In this document: in pieces, positions 60,041 to 64,000 of the stretch
Layout of the letters: every line of letters starts with the position of its first letter
Numbering within the stretch: position 1 is the stretch's first letter
Origin: Mycolicibacterium austroafricanum
Lineage (GTDB): Bacteria; Actinomycetota; Actinomycetes; Mycobacteriales; Mycobacteriaceae
Direction of reading: 5' to 3'
Assembly (NCBI RefSeq): GCF_902705885.1
Contig: NZ_CACSIP010000029.1
Location: forward strand, 1-64,000
DNA length: 64,000 bases
Notes under the pieces: model-generated
What the model saw: the letters and a program-made list of their open reading frames with translations, nothing else
Told to the model about the DNA's origin: nothing
Database searches by the model: none
Position numbers and translations under genes: made by a program

Positions 60041-60352
60041 ATGAGAGTCGAGATTGTCTATTTCGACGGGTGCCCGAATTGGCAGGAAGCCGGTGCCCGT
60101 GCGGGTGTGGCAGCAGCAGGATTGGCCGACGTCGAGATCACGTATCGGCGGGTCACTACGGACGAAGAGGCCGCGGCCTTACCGTTCGCGGGCTCTCCAA
60201 CCATCCTCATCGACGGCACAGACGCCTTTGACGATGCGGTGCCCGTGAGGGAGTTGGCGTGTCGGGTGTACCAGACCGATGCCGGCCTGACGGGATTGCC
60301 GACAGTCACCCAGCTGACCGAGGCATTACGGCGCCGACAGTCGCGCAGCTAA
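60041..60352 (+). CDS. Small thioredoxin-like / alkylmercury-lyase-family protein
   Basis: The 103-residue protein begins MRVEIVYFDGCPNWQEA with a single Cys at the thioredoxin site and continues ITYRRVTTDEEAAALPFAGS, PTILIDGTDAFDD, the cis-Pro and strand region of a thioredoxin fold. Members occur in metal and mercury clusters; role unclear. ATG 60041 is chosen as the fold start, though ATG 59996 is in frame. Confidence 0.75.
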   Translation: MRVEIVYFDGCPNWQEAGARAGVAAAGLADVEITYRRVTTDEEAAALPFAGSPTILIDGTDAFDDAVPVRELACRVYQTDAGLTGLPTVTQLTEALRRRQSRS

Positions 60353-60373
60353 CCGACGCGTTGCCACTGACGT

Positions 60374-60414
60374 GAGACAGGAACCGGATCATCTCGTTTG
60401 TCTAGATCTGAGAC
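60374..60414 (+). repeat. Direct repeat, copy A
   Basis: GAGACAGG, 11 bases, CTCGTTT, three bases, TAGATCTGAGAC. Copy B at 62998 has identical spacing. The copy overlaps the last codons of the P1B-4 ATPase (60402). Confidence 0.65.
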
Positions 60415-62372
60415 TGCTTGGGCCAGGCGGCGTCTCGCAGGAGTCGTAGGCCGTTGAGTCCCACGATGATGGTGGAGCCTTCGTGGCCGGCAACGCCGAG
60501 GGGCAGTGGCAAATGGCCGAAAAGATCCCAGGCGACCAGGACGGTGATGAAGGTGGCGGCGATCACCAGGTTGGCGATCACCAAGCGACGGGCGCGGCGC
60601 GCCAGCGCGACGACGGCGGGAATGGTGGACAAGTCGTCGCGGGTGATGACGGCGTCGGCGGTGTCCAGCGCGAGATCCGAGCCAGCGCGGCCCATCGCGA
60701 CGCCGACGGTGGCGGCGGCCATGGCGGGCGCGTCGTTGACCCCGTCACCCACCAGCATGACCTTGGCCCCGTCGGCTTCGAGTTCACGCACGGCGCTGAC
60801 CTTGTCCTCGGGTAGCAGCCCAGCGCGGATCTCGGTGATGCCCAACGGGGCCGCCAGTGCAGCCGCGGCCTGGGGGTTGTCGCCCGTGAGCAGGAGCGGT
60901 CGCGCGCCGGTGAGTGTGGTGAGCGCGGCCACCGTGTCGGCGGCAGCGTGGCGTGCCTGGTCGATGAGACCCAGAACGCCGACGACAGTTGAGTCTGTTC
61001 GGACGACGACCGCGGTGTGGCCGGTCTGCTCGAGTTCGCCGACGATGCCGCGAGCGGGACCGTGATCCTCGTCGAGGAGGGCGGGTTTGCCGACCTCGAC
61101 GAGGGTGCCGTCGATGCGGGCTCGAATACTGTGCCCCGGGGTGGAGGAAAAGTCCTCGGCGGGATGCAGTGTGAGCCCAGCGTCGTGGGCTGCGGCGACG
61201 ATCGCGCGGGCCAGAGGGTGCTCGGAGGGGTTCTCCGCGGCGGCGGCCAGCGCGAGCAGCTCCGTGTCGGTGATGGCAGCCCCGGGCAGGCGGCGGATCT
61301 GCACCAGCCGCGGGGTGCCCGCGGTGAGAGTGCCGGTCTTGTCGAAGGCGACATGGGTGATGGTGCTGAGCTTTTCGAGCACGACGGCAGATTTCACCAG
61401 CACGCCGTGGCGTCCGGCGGTGGCGATCGCTGAGAGCAGCGGCGGCATCGTGGACAGCACCAGTGCGCACGGTGAGGCCACGATCATGAACGTCATCGCC
61501 CGCAGTAGTGCCGACTGCAGATCAGCGCCCCACAGCAGCGGAATCACGAACAGGGCGACGGTGGCGACCACCATGGCCAGGGAGTAGCGCTGTTCGATCT
61601 TTTCGATGAACAACTGCATCCCAGCCTTGCTGGCGCTGGCCTGGGCGACCATGGCGACGATCCGGGCGATCACGGTGTCCGCGGCGGGCCGTATTACCCG
61701 AACTCGGAGGCTGCCGGTGCCGTTGACCGTGCCGGCGAACACCTCGTCACCGGGCTTCTTGTCCACGGGCAGGGATTCCCCGGTGATGGTGGCCTGATCG
61801 ACGTCGCTGGTGCCGTGCACGACGACACCGTCACCGCCGACGCGTTCCCCGGGCCGGACCAGCAGCACGTCGTCCACGTCGAGTGCCGCGGTGGCCACCG
61901 TTTCCTCGGTGCCGCGATCGGTGATGCGCGTCGCGGTCTCCGGCGCCAGGTCGAGCAGTCCGCGCACGGAATCCTCGGTGCGTTTGGTCGCCACCGCCTC
62001 CAGTGCACCGGAGGTGGCGAAGATGACGATCAGCAGGGCACCGTCGAAGACCTGTCCGATCGCCGCGGCACCGAGGGCGGCGGCCACCATCAGCAGGTCG
62101 ACGTCAAGTGTCTTGTCGCGCAACGCTTTCAACCCAGTCCAGCCCGGTTCCCACCCTCCGGTCACATAGCACGCCAGATACAGCGACCAGTACAACCACA
62201 CCGGTGCCCCGGCGAGCTGCGACAGGCCGCCGATCGCAAACAGCACGGTCGCGGCCAGTGCCCACCGCACCTCAGGCAACGACCACGCAGACGAACGCGC
62301 TGGTGGTCCGGGACGGACATCACCGGTGTCGGCGTGCCGTTCAGCGTGGGGTGTCTGGGTGCCGGTACTCAT
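60402..62372 (-). CDS. P1B-4 type metal ATPase (SPC motif, CtpJ-like)
   Basis: About 656 residues without an HMA domain. The membrane metal site is Ser-Pro-Cys (VASPCALVLSTMPPLL, about residue 298), with DKTGT (about 342), SEHPLA, GDGVNDAPAM and C-terminal HEGSTIIVGLN, the HEGGT-type motif of P1B-4 pumps. These export Co, Ni, Fe or Zn. It is divergent from an NmtR-like repressor, the known pairing for Ni/Co efflux. ATG 62372 is one of three close starts. Confidence 0.93.
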   Translation of the reverse strand: MSTGTQTPHAERHADTGDVRPGPPARSSAWSLPEVRWALAATVLFAIGGLSQLAGAPVWLYWSLYLACYVTGGWEPGWTGLKALRDKTLDVDLLMVAAALGAAAIGQVFDGALLIVIFATSGALEAVATKRTEDSVRGLLDLAPETATRITDRGTEETVATAALDVDDVLLVRPGERVGGDGVVVHGTSDVDQATITGESLPVDKKPGDEVFAGTVNGTGSLRVRVIRPAADTVIARIVAMVAQASASKAGMQLFIEKIEQRYSLAMVVATVALFVIPLLWGADLQSALLRAMTFMIVASPCALVLSTMPPLLSAIATAGRHGVLVKSAVVLEKLSTITHVAFDKTGTLTAGTPRLVQIRRLPGAAITDTELLALAAAAENPSEHPLARAIVAAAHDAGLTLHPAEDFSSTPGHSIRARIDGTLVEVGKPALLDEDHGPARGIVGELEQTGHTAVVVRTDSTVVGVLGLIDQARHAAADTVAALTTLTGARPLLLTGDNPQAAAALAAPLGITEIRAGLLPEDKVSAVRELEADGAKVMLVGDGVNDAPAMAAATVGVAMGRAGSDLALDTADAVITRDDLSTIPAVVALARRARRLVIANLVIAATFITVLVAWDLFGHLPLPLGVAGHEGSTIIVGLNGLRLLRDAAWPKQSQI

Positions 62373-62389
62373 CCACATCACAGTAACCT

Positions 62390-62399
62390 GCGTATACGC
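62390..62399. promoter_or_regulatory. Candidate ArsR-type operator
   Basis: GCGTATACGC is a perfect ten-base palindrome followed by GCATATTCG, giving TATACGCGCATATT. It lies between the divergent ATPase and ArsR genes, 18 bp before the ATPase start. Confidence 0.5.
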
Positions 62400-62473
62400 G
62401 CATATTCGAATTCAGCGTTACAGCTGGACAGATGTGCAGCTGATCATAGCGACATCCCGGTAGCCTGTGAGCT

Positions 62474-62842
62474 ATGCACACTTCCCTGCCGGACTTCCAG
62501 ATGCCCAACGAGGAACAGGTGCATCTGGCGGCGGAGTCGTTTCGCATGCTCAGCGATCCGACCCGGATCAAGGTGCTGTGGGCACTGCTTCAAGGAGAGT
62601 CCTCGGTGGCGTGCCTGGCCGACCTGGCCGAAGTCGCACCGTCGGTGGTCAGCCAGCACCTGGCCAAACTCCGGCTGGCCGGCCTGGTCAAGGGCCGCCG
62701 TGAAGGAACCTTCGTCTACTACTCCGCAGCTGATCAACACGTTCACCGGCTGCTCAGTCAGGCACTGTTCCACGTCGACCACATCGACTCCAGCACAAAT
62801 GACTCCACCGAGCATCAACCAATGGCAGCCCCCGCTCACTGA
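62474..62842 (+). CDS. ArsR-family metal sensor, NmtR-like
   Basis: The 122-residue repressor has the ArsR winged helix (FRMLSDPTRIKVLWALLQGE, DLAEVAPSVVSQHLAKLRLA, GRREGTFVYYSAAD). The alpha-5 motif DQHVHRLLSQALFHVDH gives the D-x-H...H-x-x-H ligand set used by NmtR/CzrA for Ni, Co or Zn. A His tail follows. It should release the divergent ATPase promoter on metal binding. Confidence 0.93.
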   Translation: MHTSLPDFQMPNEEQVHLAAESFRMLSDPTRIKVLWALLQGESSVACLADLAEVAPSVVSQHLAKLRLAGLVKGRREGTFVYYSAADQHVHRLLSQALFHVDHIDSSTNDSTEHQPMAAPAH

Positions 62843-62997
62843 GCAACGAGGTCCGCAGTCATTCGGAGCAACCCTCGGCTGGTGGTGGGCAGATCCACTG
62901 GTCGGACTGTTCATCTCGTGGCGGTAGTCGCGTTTAGAGAAGGTCGCGAAGCGTGACGCGGGGACCACTGCTGCTGAGCCACCGTCACGCCGGTTGC

Positions 62998-63038
62998 GAG
63001 ACAGGATTTGAGTCGCCTCGTTTCTTTAGATCTGAGAC
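62998..63038 (+). repeat. Direct repeat, copy B
   Basis: GAGACAGG, 11 bases, CTCGTTT, three bases, TAGATCTGAGAC, the same orientation as copy A at 60374. The two flank the ATPase/ArsR pair exactly. Confidence 0.65.
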
Positions 63039-63159
63039 ACGGCGCTGGTGCCGCAGGCGGTCGCGACGTCGGTGCTGTGTTCGTCGTCGCCGGCGGAGGC
63101 AACGCGGATGAGGCGTGGCCCACGCAGCGCATACCCTCCATTCAGCCGGAGTCCCATGA

Positions 63160-63209
63160 AACACGTGTTGCAGATCTAGCGTGCCCAGGGATAGCGTGTA
63201 ACACGTGTT
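63160..63209. promoter_or_regulatory. Two AACACGTGTT operators at the chrB start
   Basis: The ten-base palindrome AACACGTGTT, each followed by GCA, occurs at 63160-63169 and 63200-63209, 40 bp (four helical turns) apart. The second covers the chrB start region, a layout fitting autorepression. Confidence 0.55.
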
Positions 63210-63810
63210 GCATACTGATGGGCGGGAGTTTCCCCAATGGCTGTTGCTGCTCGCGCAGCTTCCGGCGTCACCGTCGAGCGCGCGGGTGGCGCTGTGGCGA
63301 CGGGCCCGGGCGGCGGGCGCGGCAGGGCTACATAACGGGGTGTGGGTGTTACCCGAATCGGCCGCGCATCGAGCGTTGTTCACCCAGCTGGCCGCGACAG
63401 TGCGTGAACACGGCAGCGCCTTCGTGTTGACCGTGGCGGCGGACGGCCATGAGGTCGACGGCGACATTGTGGCGCGTTTTGATGCTGATCGAGCGCGGGA
63501 GTATGACGAATTCAGCGAACGCGCTGACGAGGTGCTGGCCGAGATCGCCAAGGAGACACGGCGGGAAAAGTTCACCTTCGCCGAGCTGGAGGAGATTGAG
63601 CACGATCTCGACAGGCTCATCACCTGGCTGGCCAAGATCACGACCCGCGACTTCTTTCCCGGCGCGCGCGCCACTGCTGCCGCCGAGGCGGTGCAGCAAT
63701 GCCAGCAAGCCCTGTCCGATTTCGCCCAGGCTGTGTATCGGGCCGAGGGATTGGCGGCACCCGATCATGACGAACATCCGGAGCCGGATGAAGAGATGAA
63801 TCCCCAATGA
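63205..63810 (+). CDS. chrB: ChrB-type chromate resistance protein
   Basis: The 201-residue protein opens with the PaaX-like ChrB N-terminal domain (WLLLLAQLPASPSSARVALW, RRARAAGAAGLHNGVWVLPE) and continues with a coiled helical part (DEVLAEIAKETRREKFTFAE) and an acidic C-terminus. It is a regulator or reductase-linked protein of chromate resistance; ChrA would be expected nearby but is not in the window. Start GTG 63205 lies inside the second AACACGTGTT site, so the message may be leaderless. Confidence 0.82.
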   Translation: MLHTDGREFPQWLLLLAQLPASPSSARVALWRRARAAGAAGLHNGVWVLPESAAHRALFTQLAATVREHGSAFVLTVAADGHEVDGDIVARFDADRAREYDEFSERADEVLAEIAKETRREKFTFAELEEIEHDLDRLITWLAKITTRDFFPGARATAAAEAVQQCQQALSDFAQAVYRAEGLAAPDHDEHPEPDEEMNPQ

Positions 63811-63826
63811 GGACTGCGCATCCTGT

Positions 63827-63903
63827 TAGCCGCCGTGGTGGTGTTGGTCGAGGTGTTCACCGAAGGCCGGGCCAAGGCCGCCATTGCCGCGCTGGAGCCA
63901 TGA
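63827..63903 (+). pseudogene. Possible P-type ATPase fragment
   Basis: The frame ILLAAVVVLVEVFTEGRAKA, then AIAALEP and TGA, resembles the membrane helix and start of the actuator region of P-type ATPases. It is 26 codons with no start. The remaining bases to the window end show no gene. Confidence 0.3.
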
Positions 63904-64000
63904 CGCCCAGTATGAAAGCTGTTCGATGACAACGACACCCGAGGGTCACAGGAACATCAATGGCGGCTCGGGTGGTCGCCCAATGTTGGGTGCGTGGCGG

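Noticed and set aside
1..64000. tRNA, rRNA and CRISPR arrays
   Set aside because: No cloverleaf with a GTTCGA-type arm, no rRNA-like segment and no regularly spaced repeats were seen on reading both strands; a covariance search was not possible.

Overview
The window looks like an accessory region (large plasmid or integrated island) of a fast-growing mycobacterium, Mycolicibacterium-like. The evidence is high GC, an MmcO-type Tat multicopper oxidase, RipA/RipB-type NlpC/P60 endopeptidases, a broken LdtB-type L,D-transpeptidase, a BlaI/M56 pair, a plasmid-type WhiB, a DUF4226 protein and an IS3 element of the size and end sequence of IS6110. No rRNA, tRNA, CRISPR array or replication origin was recognised.

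Region 1 (about 1-26,700) is a copper and cell-envelope island bracketed by tails of two related IS481-type transposases that face inward. It holds two P1B copper ATPases, DUF302 and DUF305 proteins, a CopS/CopR two-component system, a SHOCT protein, a multicopper oxidase with a frameshift, a CopZ-like HMA protein, CsoR with two operator dyads, a BNR-type lipoprotein, two NlpC/P60 hydrolases, BlaI with an M56 protease, an OmpR-like regulator without its phospho-Asp, a broken ldtB, an AraC regulator and an Xre/RES toxin-antitoxin pair. Three candidate operator sets tie it together: an 11-bp tandem repeat matching the known CopR box (five sites), CsoR-type dyads (three sites), and CTACGTAG-based dyads (up to six sites) that I assign to BlaI. 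Remnants of a ligase, copR, a DUF305 gene, a histidine kinase and NlpC/P60 genes show repeated rearrangement.

Region 2 (27,400-43,700) is plasmid backbone-like: an ESX-associated protein with an M15-like C-terminus, an Xre regulator, a tightly overlapping whiB operon leading into a roughly 2,000-residue methylase/SF2-helicase protein (DarB-like architecture), a DUF4226 protein, a large sigma-region-4-like protein with two small partners, a secreted SNase-like nuclease, VapBC and a GIY-YIG-like protein.

Region 3 (43,700-59,700) is enriched in defence and conflict genes: a uracil-DNA glycosylase gene interrupted by the IS3 element, a single-chain type ISP restriction-modification enzyme with a nine-G tract just before its start codon, Xre and membrane proteins, a Phd-like two-gene module, a possible replication or regulatory wHTH protein, an ATP-dependent DNA ligase and a HEPN-like protein with an RNDFVH motif.

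Region 4 (60,000-64,000) is a second metal module: a thioredoxin-like protein, a P1B-4 (SPC) ATPase divergent from an NmtR-type ArsR regulator, both flanked by matching direct repeats, followed by a ChrB-type chromate protein.
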